Shown: positions 24,341 to 35,800 of the stretch, one piece after another | Layout of the letters: the number at the start of each line of letters is the position of its first letter | Numbering within the stretch: position 1 is the first letter of the stretch | Origin: Arbacia lixula | Taxonomy: Eukaryota > Echinodermata > Echinoidea > Arbacioida > Arbaciidae | Assembly (NCBI GenBank): GCA_963669155.1 | Contig: OZ022586.1 | Span: 1,526,524-1,590,523, forward strand | Length of the DNA: 64,000 nucleotides | Reading direction: 5' to 3' | Notes under the pieces: generated by a model | Database searches by the model: none | Seen by the model: only the letters and a program-made list of their open reading frames with translations | What the model was told of the DNA's origin: nothing | Position numbers and translations under genes: made by a program

Positions 24341-24939
24341 TTAAAAAAAACTTTTTGACACACTTGAAAAATAACTGAAAATCAGTTTTCTCACATCAAG
24401 CTGAACTTGATACATCATAAAGTCAAGGGATGTCAATTTATTTAACGACAGTTTTTGTGACATTTCATCAATTAAATTTCTTGTAATAATCCTTCAAATA
24501 TTTGATGAGATTTTCACTTTTGGACAAATTTGGATCTGAAATTTGTGCGTCTTAGATAAATAATTCAGAACACAACAATGGTCATTGTGCATCACACATG
24601 CCAACCCGCAACTTCTTTTCTGCCCAAACCATCATGCATTATTAATAACACCTGTGATGGGAGTTGCTAGTGGATTAACATGTGTGATACACAATGTGTT
24701 ACGAATCAATTATCTCATACACACAAATGTTGAGGTCCAAATTTGTTATAAAGTGAAAATCTCATTAAATATTCCAAGGATTATTACAAGAAAAGTAAGC
24801 AATGAAATGTCACAAAACCTGTCTCTAAAACTTGTGATATCCCTTGACTTTATGACATGTCAATTTCAGCTTGATTTGAGTTGAAACTGATTTTAAATCA
24901 TTTTTCAAAAGTGTAAAAAGTTTTTTTTTGGTTAACACC
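24341..24939. mobile_element. Family E MITE, full length, overlapping HINT3 3' UTR region
   Basis: About 600-bp inverted element with ends GGTGTTAAAAAAAACTTTTT and AAGTTTTTTTTTGGTTAACACC-like. Internal arms carry 'cataaagtcaagggatgtcaa' and its complement. It begins 27 bp after the HINT3 stop codon in the gene's sense. Confidence 0.88.
24437..24442 (-). terminator. Candidate poly(A) signal for HINT3
   Basis: AATAAA on the minus strand, about 525 nt after the HINT3 stop codon and inside the family E element. It is a bare hexamer match, so the call is tentative. Confidence 0.25.
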
Positions 24940-24966
24940 CAACAGTACAATGGACCATCCAAATTA

Positions 24967-25086
24967 TTATATGTGCGTCCCACTGCTTTCTTCTTGTGCG
25001 CTTGTTCCTTCCTTGCTTTTGTCTTGTTCTGCTTCTTTGGCTGCTGGGTCCTTCTTCTTCTGCAGCCAGTCAATTGCCCACTCGTA
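24967..25086 (-). CDS. HINT3: HINT3 exon 5 (polar C-terminus)
   Basis: Encodes YEWAIDWLQKKKDPAAKEAE then QDKSKEGTSAQEESSGTHI and a taa stop. Acceptor cacag. The DWLQKK start aligns with the HLIEKL end of HINT3; the rest is low-complexity and specific to this lineage as far as I can tell. Confidence 0.85.
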   Translation of the reverse strand, partial: YEWAIDWLQKKKDPAAKEAEQDKSKEGTSAQEESSGTHI

Positions 25087-28000
25087 CTGTGTGACAAAGA
25101 AGACAGAAAGCAGCAAAAGGACTGATGAACTAAAATGTCTTTATGCACATAGCTACCAACATTGAAATTCAACAATCAGGAAGATTTTTAGCAAAAGGAC
25201 AGACGAACTAAAATGTCTTTATGCACATACCTACCAACATTGAAATTCAACAATCAGGAAGATTGTGGTAAATTTCATTAGAAATCGGGGAGATGTCCAT
25301 CAAATGCATACACCATCATGACAATAATCTATCAATAATCAGGGAGATTGGTTGATGTGATGGAATCCAATGCAGTATATTTGATCTACTTTCAGGGAGT
25401 CTACTTTCAGGGAGTCTCCTGTGAAATCAGAGAGACTTGGCAGCTCTGTATGCATCATCTTTCTGTGAGTGTGGGACAAAGCTGCGATTACATAACAATT
25501 TTAATTAGGGTTGCTCAATATAGCTCACTTATACTGTAGGGAAGAAGAAAGAAACATAAGGCAGAAGAAAACATGACAAAACTTTATTTTATGTTTGTGG
25601 GTTCACTTCAGCCGAATGAAAACAAATAGAGTCATGATTTGTAGCCAAATGCAAGAGTATGTGTTTACTCCTTTATTAGTTAAGTTGTAGTCCACTAATA
25701 TGTGTACAATACATATGGACAAGGTTGTGTATGCTAGTCTGTGCTTTCAGACCTTAATTGTGATAGTCTACAATTCAGACTCCCTATATAACACCATACA
25801 TCTTTCTGTTAGTGTGAGACGTCTTATCCAAAAACTCGACTCGAAAACTTGATCAATATAATTCTGCTTACAGTCAGTTTCCAGTTCTGATATTGAGAGG
25901 AAAATTCTTGTATATTCTCTTCCATTTTCAGTGGTATTTACACAATCATCGTTGAAGCAGGAAGGTGTTAGAACTAGAGTAAGCACGAATAATAATTTAT
26001 TCCTACACCGGTCGCGTTCATTGAGCACAATAGAATATTTGACGCATTTGGTTCTTTGATCCAGTGACGACCGCCGCCAAATATGCAAAACGAATTTTGG
26101 ATGCATTTAGAGGAATATATATTTTGTATGCGCAGAAGATTTCAGAACCACTTCATGTACTGAAGTGCATGTGCAGTAGTAGGACATCTTATGAAGATAT
26201 GATTCTGTGAATTTCAGATTATATTGTTGCTTCATTTTTGTGATAAAAAGATAATACTGTAGAAAACTTGCCAGAGAAATGCCTCTATATCGCACATCAA
26301 GCAATCATATTTCTTTAAAAATATCTTGTAAATCGTTTATTGAGTGTTTCATCTTCCATGGAAACAACCTCAATTTCGTGTCCGGAGGTGTCCGAAAAAG
26401 CTACGGACCAAATTCTTTCTACAATTTTTTCAAAATTTCCCTTCGCTCACCCCAAAATTAACTCACAGTGTGTGTAAAAAGATCAGCTTTGAGCTCCCAG
26501 CGAAGGCTGAATGGTTGACATATTTCTAAAAACAGATTTTCTTTTGTTATTCAGAGGAAGGCACTACCTAATTAGAAATACGGCTAATTGTTTAAAACAC
26601 CTGAATGTCTTGAATTTTTATGAGGCGGCGGTCATCATAGATCAAAGGAAGTCTATCCAAGCGCAGTCCATCCATGCTAGGTCCATGGTCCATGGTTGAA
26701 GCATGTCCTGTCTACAAGTCCCCCCCCCCCCCCCCCCCCCCGTCCCCCACGGCATTCCTGGACTCGTGGAGCTCGATGATGACACCACTAGCTGGCTCCA
26801 GAGGGACCTCCCTGCCTAGCTTCCGTAAGTTTAGCTTAGCCTATTTGTTTGTTTTTTTTTGTGTTTTTTTTTTTTTTTGGGGGGGGGGGGTTTATTGCTT
26901 CATACAAAAGACCTGGCGGGTGTTTCACCAAGCTGTTCGTAAGTTACGAACGACTTTACGAGCGACTGGTGATCCCATCTTGTGCTAAATCAGAGTCTCA
27001 ATGAACAAAGCGTGGTATCGCATTTAGCACAAGAAGGGATCACCAGTCGCTCGTAAAGTCGTTCGTAACTTACGAACAGCTTGGTGAAACACCCCCCAGA
27101 TGATACAATCTACACTCTTGACCTGCAAACTGCCCACACTAACCATGAGGCCATTTCTGGTCAACAAAAATGACACGATGACATACATGACATTACAAAT
27201 CTATGAGTGTCAATGTCAATCTATGTAAATCTATGAGTGTCAGTCAATTATGACTGAACAATATTCAGTAGTCCACCCGAGGGACAAAGGGCCACAAAAA
27301 TCTACTAAAATGCATCCTGTGCGAGAAATATCTGATTCTATACACTTTATTCAAACAAAATATCAATATTTTATAAACTTACTGTAACAAACCAGAAGGA
27401 GTTTGGCTTGTTGACAATGCGTCCTAGAACTCCCATCTCATTGGCTGGATAGATGACATGGAGATGGAGGTGCTCGACAGTGCTGAACGGCGGCCAATGG
27501 AAACCCACCCTGTCAAGAAACCCAAAACAAAATATTGAATATACTAGTATATTTTTGCACCTCATTTCTCTTTCCTAGATGCATGTGTTCTCATTGTGAA
27601 ATTCGCCAACATTTCACAACTGCATTTGCATGCACATAGGCTATATGACTATATCCACCAGTATCTTTCTCTAACTTAATGTACCAGTTCAGTGTGCAAT
27701 GCATTGGGCAAGCTACTAGTAGTAGGCCCATTTCTCTGTGTACAAATAGTTACCCCGTATGCAAATCACTTGGGACATTCTCATTCTCTGAGCATGTACC
27801 AGAAGTGTGGGTGGAAGAACAGGTGACTGTAATTCCTAACATACAGCAGAGCAGTGGGAACCACTTTTAAGCTGTATGTGCATTCACAAGAAGCGTACTC
27901 TATTTTCTACACATATGAATGCTCCACAAGCATTGGGCCATTGTCATTACTGTGCATGTTGCACCCATATACATATTTACACATTCATGAATGCATATTT

Positions 28001-30183
28001 GTTTGCAATAGTAATGACACATTACATCTCAAACTGCTCATGCCCTTAGCTGCTCCTGCTTTTATTACATTCTGCAATACCTGTTTCAGTGTGTTATGTA
28101 TGTGAGCAGAGAGCAGCGAAAAGACTTTCATCTCACATATGAAATGTTTGCCTGAAGTCTAGCCAAGTATAATCTCCCTAATTCAGCCTATTGATGGTAC
28201 TGCCCAAAGATAAAAATTGCCATATGAAGAAAGGAATTGACAGCGTATGATATTGCTGACATGCATAATAGGCCAGAAAACACCGTACCTGGAGTCGGCT
28301 ATGTTTCCTCCCCTGTCTTCAACAACTGCTGCCCCCACTTGACGCAAGTATCCCACTGCAAGATAAATGCAAAAAAAAATGTCTTTGGGTTAGAAATAGA
28401 TACATAAATATAAAGAATATGTTCCAATTTGCTTTGGACAGAATACATTTCAAACTTCTTCTTTTTTTCATTTACAGGATGGAGCACGCTGGTGGTATAT
28501 TTTGTCCAGTTCAGCATGAAACACCATGCTTTAGCCTAAAAAGCATCATGTTTCATGCTGAACTGGACAAAATATACCACGGTTAAAAACTGCAGGGGCG
28601 GTATTCCGAAAATCCACAGAGATAAAAATTTTATCTCCCCGAAGATACAATGTCCTTAAAATATTTTATCTTTGGTATTCCGAAAAATATTTTAGGAAGA
28701 TTTTAACCAATATTAATGAGCGCATGCCATGCGCTCCTATCCCAGAGGCAGCCAGTAATAAACGTCCTCTCATGTCTTTTGCATACATTAACACCATCAA
28801 GCTGATGGTGTGGTGTCATGAAGCTGAAAGGGACATTGCGCATCAATGTCTCTCTGCGCGCATTATTGCATTTGACGCGCCCATGTGCAAAAAGTTGAAT
28901 TATTTTTGCACGTAATGCTATGGGCCTAGGCGCGTACGTCTGGAGATAAAATTGCTTGGGAGCAGTTTTATCTTTTATCCTAACTTTTTTTCCTAAGTGC
29001 GTTTCAGAATACCGATTTAGCTCATTTGCATAAAATTTTTATCTCGGAGGCTCATTTACATAAAAATTTTATCTCTAGCTCATTTGAATAAAAATTTTAT
29101 CTTTTATTGTAAGTTGGCTTTTCGGAATACCAAAAGATAAAATTTTTCCTAAGTCCCTGAGATACAATAAAATTTTTCCTAAGTTCGTTTTCGGAATACC
29201 GCCCCAGGTCCTTCCCTTTCTTCCCTTTCCCTATGCCAATTGCTTTGAGCTGTAGTGTAGGTGTGAACCAAACACATGTTCATACCTTATGGGATTTATG
29301 GGGGGGGGGGGGGAATACACACATGGGCATGGCACATTAAGAATTAATACTTACAAAGTGGTATTTCTGCATTGGTCAGATACTTGACGTTGACATGGTG
29401 TGACTTTGGAATGATAAGAAGATGCTCTTTCGTAGAGGGCCTGATGTCATTGAATACGCAAACTGCTTCATTCTGGCATGACAATAGATTCACAAATGAT
29501 CATAAAAATCACATTTAAAAGAATACAAAGAGCATCAAAATGTGCAAAGTACAAGTCATTAAATAACATTTACTCACAGGCTTGACGTATATTCATAAAA
29601 GTTTTATTTTTAAATGGCAATCTCCACAAAGATAGAACATGAAAGGCAAGTACTATTAAAATCGCCATTACACTCATACTTCATAGCCTAGACAGGAATA
29701 ACCGTCTCATTCGGGGCATTAATTCTTTAATCGAAATGACATTTTTGGACATAGGAGCCAGATGCAATCTCAGCGGATCCAACGTCCTACAGAGACTGAT
29801 TTTTCAGTCTTCTCATAGTCATAGCCCTACAAGTAAGGGACCCAACGGCCACGCCTTCACACAAATCTTGATCTTTAAAAAAAAAAAAAAACCAGGATTG
29901 CCTCAAGGTCAAAGTTTAATTTAAACAGCAAACATACAATGATAGTGGTGATACACTACATTCAGCAAGGGAGACATTTGTTTCCTGAAATTACCTGGAA
30001 AATAATTTTAGTTTTTGGTTCTTGGCCCAGTGCAATTTTGCAGAAAATGCAATCATCCTTGTGATGAGGTTCTCCAATATTTAAGAGAAATTCTGTTTGT
30101 AATTTCTTCTCCAAATCGCTGGTTTCCACTCCTTCCTTTTCTTCTTCTGACAATGGCTGCGCTGGCTCTGCTGGTTCTGCCAT
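24967..30183 (-). CDS. HINT3: HINT3-like histidine triad nucleotide-binding protein
   Basis: Five coding exons on the minus strand: 29995-30183, 29355-29472, 28289-28355, 27383-27509, 24967-25086 (621 nt, 206 aa plus stop). The protein starts MAEPAEPAQPLSEEEKEG, has CIFCKI (a CxxC pair) as in animal HINT3, then NEAVCVFNDIRP and HLLIIPKSHH. The catalytic histidine triad HLHLHV follows VGFHWPPFSTVE, and the domain closes with KPNSFWFVT. HINT3 enzymes are nucleoside phosphoramidases/acyl-AMP hydrolases. The tail after WLQKKK is a polar Lys/Glu/Ser extension longer than in the vertebrate protein I recall (about 182 aa). All introns are GT-AG. The gene is divergently placed against RTF2. Confidence is high for the HIT domain and good for HINT3. 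Confidence 0.93.
26918..27096. mobile_element. Family D MITE: near-perfect long hairpin in HINT3 intron 4
   Basis: Arms of about 72 bp starting GGTGTTTCACCAAGCTGTTC are almost perfectly complementary, with a loop of about 30 nt. Other copies: 34072-34399, 36588-36790, 38573-38932 and part of 56760-56910. Confidence 0.88.
27383..27509 (-). CDS. HINT3: HINT3 exon 4 (histidine triad)
   Basis: Encodes VGFHWPPFSTVEHLHLHVIY then PANEMGVLGRIVNKPNSFW, containing the catalytic His-x-His-x-His motif. Confidence 0.95.
28289..28355 (-). CDS. HINT3: HINT3 exon 3
   Basis: 67-nt exon encoding LGYLRQVGAAVVEDRGGNIA then DSR, set in frame by the phase of its neighbours. It corresponds to the helix before the HIT motif. 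Confidence 0.9.
28484..29259. mobile_element. Family B MITE split by a nested element
   Basis: The inverted TTCAGCATGAAACA cores lie at 28510-28575, and the remaining ccttccctttcttccc and TTTGAGCTGTAGTGT end at 29206-29259. The two parts are separated by a 611-bp insertion at 28595-29205. Confidence 0.85.
28595..29205. mobile_element. 611-bp MITE with perfect GGGGCGGTATTCCGAAAA ends
   Basis: Perfect 18-bp terminal inverted repeats GGGGCGGTATTCCGAAAA. The subterminal parts repeat 'aaaattttatct' and 'ttttcctaag' words, and GGTATTCCGAAAA recurs internally near 28672. It is nested in a family B copy within HINT3 intron 2. No clear target-site duplication and no transposase. Confidence 0.88.
29355..29472 (-). 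CDS. HINT3: HINT3 exon 2
   Basis: Encodes NEAVCVFNDIRPSTKEHLL then IIPKSHHVNVKYLTNAEIPL. Acceptor ccag, donor gtaagt, ending in phase 1. Confidence 0.93.
29995..30183 (-). CDS. HINT3: HINT3 exon 1
   Basis: Start codon plus 63 codons: an acidic N-terminus, then GEPHHKDDCIFCKIALGQEP, the beginning of the HIT domain. Donor gtaattt in phase 0. Confidence 0.92.
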
Positions 30184-30750
30184 TATCGTCTGCAGTGGTC
30201 GTGTAATAGTGTAATTAATGGCAGGAACGAGTGATCAAGAAATGCCTTTTGAACGGTTCATTGCTGTATCTGGCAGCGGAAGTTCATGTTCATTGAAGTT
30301 CAGCTAGCAGTGCATACATGTAAACATTATGGAATATAATTTATACAACTCGTCTGCAATGCATTTTACCAAAAACTTAAGAAATCTTATCATACATTTC
30401 AAAGCAGCTCGCCCCCAATATTTCCAAATGTTGAGTTGTGTTTGCAATTTAACTGAGGGAAATATGATCAAACACCAATAAATGGTTGCATTTTTTTTTA
30501 TATAAGATCTGTATAATTAATTATGCAAAAAAAAACATTTGATCTGGAACATTTGCTCTAGAAAAAGGATGAGTTTCCAGCAGCCTGAGGACGACTTACT
30601 CGTTTGCCATCGAGCGAAAATCGTATGACACGATGAGTACGAGTACAACGCCATTCTGTGTGTAATAAGCTACGTAAACATCCGCCTTCGAAAGCGGTTT
30701 CTAGACCTGAGCATTTCTCCAAATAAAACGAATCTCCGCTAACTTTCAAT
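30184..30750. promoter_or_regulatory. Putative bidirectional promoter between HINT3 and RTF2
   Basis: 567 bp separate the divergent start codons of HINT3 and RTF2, so both 5' UTRs and core promoters should lie here. No TATA box is obvious. Scattered CpGs occur near the RTF2 end (30595-30690). Inferred from gene arrangement. Confidence 0.55.
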
Positions 30751-30819
30751 ATGGGAGGAGATGGAGGAAGCATACCTGGACGACAGGATCTTGTCAGAAC
30801 AAAACGAAAACCAGAAAAA
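30751..30819 (+). CDS. RTF2: RTF2 exon 1
   Basis: Encodes MGGDGGSIPGRQDLVRTKRK then PEK. Donor gtatgt, phase 0. The ATG context is tcaatATGg. Confidence 0.95.
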
Positions 30820-32803
30820 GTATGTATGAACGTAGACAGTAAACTAAGTATGTGATCAGAGCCCCACGTATTGCAACATGTGTGTGTTTTTGCTTGATGG
30901 GCCTGTTTTAGCCCCGGGACTGCTCCCGCGCAGCGGGAGCGTCCTGAGGGCTCGCCCCCGATTTCCCGGCATGTCGGGTGAGATTAATGAATAATCGACC
31001 CGTGCACATGGATGAATTACTCATTTCAAGTATATTTATCACAGTATATGAATGGTTGAATGTAACTTCCATATGTCTGAAGTAAGAAAATGATGGAAAA
31101 TACTGAGTAACGTTACCAATTTCCCCTTCATGTGTCTGTCTAATCATGGTCTAACAAAACGAAGTCCCTTCCAGACTGCCATCTTTATCTTGGCTGTTTA
31201 ATAACTTCGTAGGCGCTAGGCATGCGCAAAGTAATATTCATGATGATGACGCTTTCGGTCTGATGACCGTATTTAGCGCTATTGATTAATATGCATGAGA
31301 AAAGTGATTTTTTATTGTTTTGATTGTGCAAATTATCAACCTGATTTTCATTAATTGTGTCATTTAAAGTGACCAAAATATGATTAATTTCTATGTTCTA
31401 AACTTCAGTGGCGGATCAAGGATTTTGTAAGAGAAATAGTTCCGAATCTTCCAACTTTCCTAATACCGTGCACCACTGCACCATCACTGAAATCTAGCTT
31501 AGCGGGATGGCGTTATTGGGTTGAAAAAAGTGGCTCTTAAAAACAAAACAAAACAAAAAATTACGGACAAACATAAATATGCAAAGTAATTTCAATGCTC
31601 CAAAATAAAATTTTAAATATAATGAAATAAAAATTGGAATATCAAATCTGTTCCAATAATAATGAAAAAAGAAAAAACAACGATATGAAAAGAGTGCTAC
31701 GGTAATGGATTGTTGTTGAAAACGTAACACACACGAATCGTATAGAGAACTGGCGCATGCGCGTAAACTTCAAAAAGTCGGCAATCTTCAGATACATGTT
31801 TCCCAGCTGCATTAATTCTGACCGCCGTACGATGGGATGTTTTCAAGAAAAAAACCCCATCATGGACTAAATTCATCTCCAAAGCAACTACGGAAGTATT
31901 CATGTAAGTATTCTCCGTAAGTGTGTCCAATAGCTTTAAGTTCTGCGCAATATAATTGATGATATTTTACCAACTTATCACTGCTTATCTCGACTACCTT
32001 GCACCAATGCTCGGTGCAACGCAGCCCGCTCACTGCGTGAGCGGGCTGGTCGCAGTAAGGCCTGTTTCTGCATTACAATGCCAGTGACATTCTTATGTAG
32101 ACCAAAAAAAAATCAGTCTCTGTAGAACGTTGGAAACACCGCCCAGAACCCCTATGTATTTCCCCCACAAATTTGTAGACTCACCAATGGATTTTTTTGT
32201 GTCCATGGGCACGGGTCATTTATTTCCAAAATAGCAATAATAAGCCAATAGTGACTGATGACTAGTGATGTGTTGTTGTTCTTGATCTATTCTTGGACAA
32301 TGCATAAAACTTACCATCGATGATAATTTTGTTACTGATGGCAACTTCTATGGAAACCTTGAATTTGATTGGCTGTCGAGCGATGTTACCACAGTAGTTA
32401 CTATTGATCGTAAAGTTACCACTAATAGTAATTTTTATGCAACGGAGCCCTTATCTCGTACTTTCTTATATTTCCCATTGCAGGCTGATCGGAATATGGA
32501 AAGGGTCGCCAAGTGGCTGCACTGTGCAATCACTCAGGAGCGGCTTAGGCAGCCTATTGTGTCTTGTGAATTAGGCAGGTAAGTACCAGGGGGGGAAATG
32601 GGGGCTCGGGGTGATTTCGCCCCCGAAATGCTTAAAAGAGCCCTGGAAAATATTAAAAGAGCCCCCAAATTCCCAAAGATACGATGAAAAATTGTTGCCA
32701 AATCGGCCAATGTGCTCAAATAGTAGCCCCCGAAAATGTTGAATTAATTTTTTCCCTGGTAAGTACAGCCAGGGAAAGGCTTAGGACCTTGATGAAATAG
32801 GAC

Positions 32804-32861
<58 letters not shown>

Positions 32862-35800
32862 TGGCCTCTGGATATTTTTTATGAACTTTCAAGGCCTGGA
32901 ACTTGATGAAATAGCACCTCTCTCTCTCTCTTTCACTCTTTTGGTTGGTCTCTGGATATGTTCATGAATTTTCAGGCTAAAATCACCATGTTTTCAAAGT
33001 TATTCTGGCAGATTAGAATGTTCATAAATAGAAGTGTATTTTGAAATGGTAGCAACACACCCTGCTATAATAAAAAAAAAATATCAACGTCAGGGGCCAT
33101 ATTCATGAAAGCTTCCTAAGCTTAGTGACATGTAGCTACTAAAGTGCATTCAGCTACTTGCATTTTTAGTAACTTACTAAGCTAGGAAGGCTTCATAATA
33201 TGGCCCCAGGATATGCTCGTAGACTTGCCTTTTCTCACCACTGAGTTGAAGGGAATAATGATTAGAGTCATTGCTGACTTTTGTCTGTCCACCAGTGTGG
33301 ACTGGTAATTGCTGCCCAGACTTTACTTCTTTCCACCTGGAGTTGCAGAATGCTTTGAGTACTATATTCAACCACTAAGTGGGTAATGGCTGTGGCATGG
33401 ACCCAATACCGAAGAAGAAGAAGAAGAACATTGATTGGTTTTATGCAAAATTGATTCCAGAAATATACATATCTTTTGAAACTTGTTCCAGCTAAAATCA
33501 ATGTCTCTGGCAAATTTCAGATGCATGCAATTTACACACATGGATAGTTTCAGACCATTTTTTAGTTACCGGTCTAATTTTTGTTGTGTGTATTTAATTT
33601 CCTATCTCAGATTGTACAACAAGGAAGCTGTGTTGGAACACCTGCTGGATAAATCAAGTAGTGAGTCTGCGCAGCACATCAAAAGTTTAAAGGTGGGTCA
33701 TACAATCACATTTGATAATAAATTGTTCAAAATACAAATAAGAACCACTTACATATTTTAAAACAAACAACGTCTATGTCTTTTTTCTGGTCATCACAAC
33801 ATGGTTATTTTTTCCATTCTCTGTTTTGGCTTCAAGAAAAACACACTCAATGATTATACCCAGATGGACTTTATATTTGTTCATTGTAATATACCTTTTA
33901 TTCATTCTAGGAATTCACCTAAGAATTGAAATTGACTGATCAAATGATTCTGACAGTTCTGGAATATACAACATCATTTTGGTAACCAAATCAATACCTT
34001 TATCACTATGGAGTGATGTTTTGATATTGAAACTTGTGCATTGGATACCAAAACATGGGAAAAGGAGACCTGGGGGATGTTTCACCAAGCTGTTCTTAAG
34101 CTACGAATGACTTTACACAGGACTGGTGACCATTGTGCTAAATCAGATTCCCAGCGATGTTGATTCCCATCAGCTAAACTTGAAATCTGATCTTTATAAA
34201 TAAAAAATTGTTGTTAACAAGTACATGTATCTGTATGCAAAATTTTATTATTTGTCAAACGTGATTTGGATTTTGGGAAATTACCCCCCACTATATTAAA
34301 ACAGGAACAAATAGGGGTATCTGATTTAGCACAAGAAGGGGTCACCAATCGTGTATAAAGTTGTTTTCAGCTTACAAACATCTTGGTGAAACACCCCCTG
34401 GATCCTGATAGACCTGCCTTGACATACCAAGGTGTACTAAGACGAGTAAACGTGACAGAAAAACAACAGCATAATAAAAGCAATGCAAGACTGTAGAATA
34501 TGGAGAGCCAGCATGGATCAAGAACACCACTCTAACTAAACAAGCAAGCTCCTCAATGTCATATTTTTTTCTTATTAGGATGTAAAACAGCTGAATCTGA
34601 CAGACAACTCGGCCTACAAAGGTCGGAAAGGAGAGAAAGGAGATGCTTACGTGGATATGCATGTGTCGCCTTATATCTGTCCTGTTACAGGACTAGAGAT
34701 GAACGGGAAGTACAGGCAAGTAGAAAGGGAAAGTCCAACCTGAATTTTGAGTTGATTTAATAAAAACACAAACATGAAAGAAACATATAAGTAACAGTTT
34801 GACAAAAATCCCTCAAAGGATGCGAAAGTTATGATTTTGTGACATCACATGTGAGATGCTCTCCCATAAGTTGTGTACAGTTTTATCAGTCAGTTTCTCT
34901 AGTTGTCTTGTTGAGCACCAATCAAGTTTATATTGGTTGATTATTTCCCTTTAATAGCCCATTTGTGACAGCGATGTAGCTTTACTTTAAGTTTATGATA
35001 GGAATAGTGAGAGTACTTGTCTTAAGACATAGTTAATTTGGGGTTTATCATATTTCTTTCATACTACCTATATTCGATGAAGTTAAAATAAATGACAAGC
35101 GTTTTCTTTTCCTCATGATTAACAGACATGTTTGTTTTATTTCTGTAGATTCTGTTTCATCTGGAGCTGTGGGTGCGTTGTCTCAGAAAAGGCGTTCAAG
35201 GAAGTGAAATCAGATGTCTGCCACAAGGTAAAAGATGTCATTTCTGCTAAGGAATGATGCCTGCATTCTAGTAAAGAGTGCTAAACTTTGCCTAGCCTAA
35301 TCCAAATGTATGTAAGGCAAGCTAGAAATGATGATTTTTAATGGCATGATTTAAACATTGAAAGATCAGAATAATTTGTTTGTTTGTTATAAGCAGGAAA
35401 CATGTCGCTGTATGTGTTGGCGAAGGTGGGTTTGGGGCTGCGAACAGTTAAAGGTTGCTCCTTGTATATCATTACCCGAAATACATGTCTGAAAATTCAT
35501 TGTCATAGCTCCACGGGCAGTCTCAGGAAAACTTGGTTTTAGCTTTCCTTTTACATTGAACAATTTATGAAATTATTCTGTACACAACATATGTGAGAGC
35601 ACCTCGCACGGGACGTCATAAAATTGAGATTTGAAAAGATCATAGCTTTCTTATCCTTTGACAGATTTTCATCAAACCTTCACTAATACGTTTCTTTCGT
35701 ATTTCTGTTTTTAATGAAACCAAAATCATTTCAGGTTGAACTATCCTTTTAAGTTTGATCCTTGTTTTTTGTTCTTGAAGTGTGGCAAGGCCTTCTCCAT

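Larger units (their letters stand above)
18081..24966. other. Intergenic region between SMAP 5' end and HINT3 3' end
   Basis: Holds the SMAP upstream region (no clear TATA box seen), two full family A MITEs, GA and TATC microsatellites, family C fragments (22917-23160, 23519-23662) and the family E element next to HINT3. I see no further coding exon; open frames here are short or repetitive. Confidence 0.7.

Noticed and set aside
28724-28915. 63-codon frame inside the 611-bp element
   Set aside because: Too short for a transposase and no motif recognised; the element appears non-autonomous.
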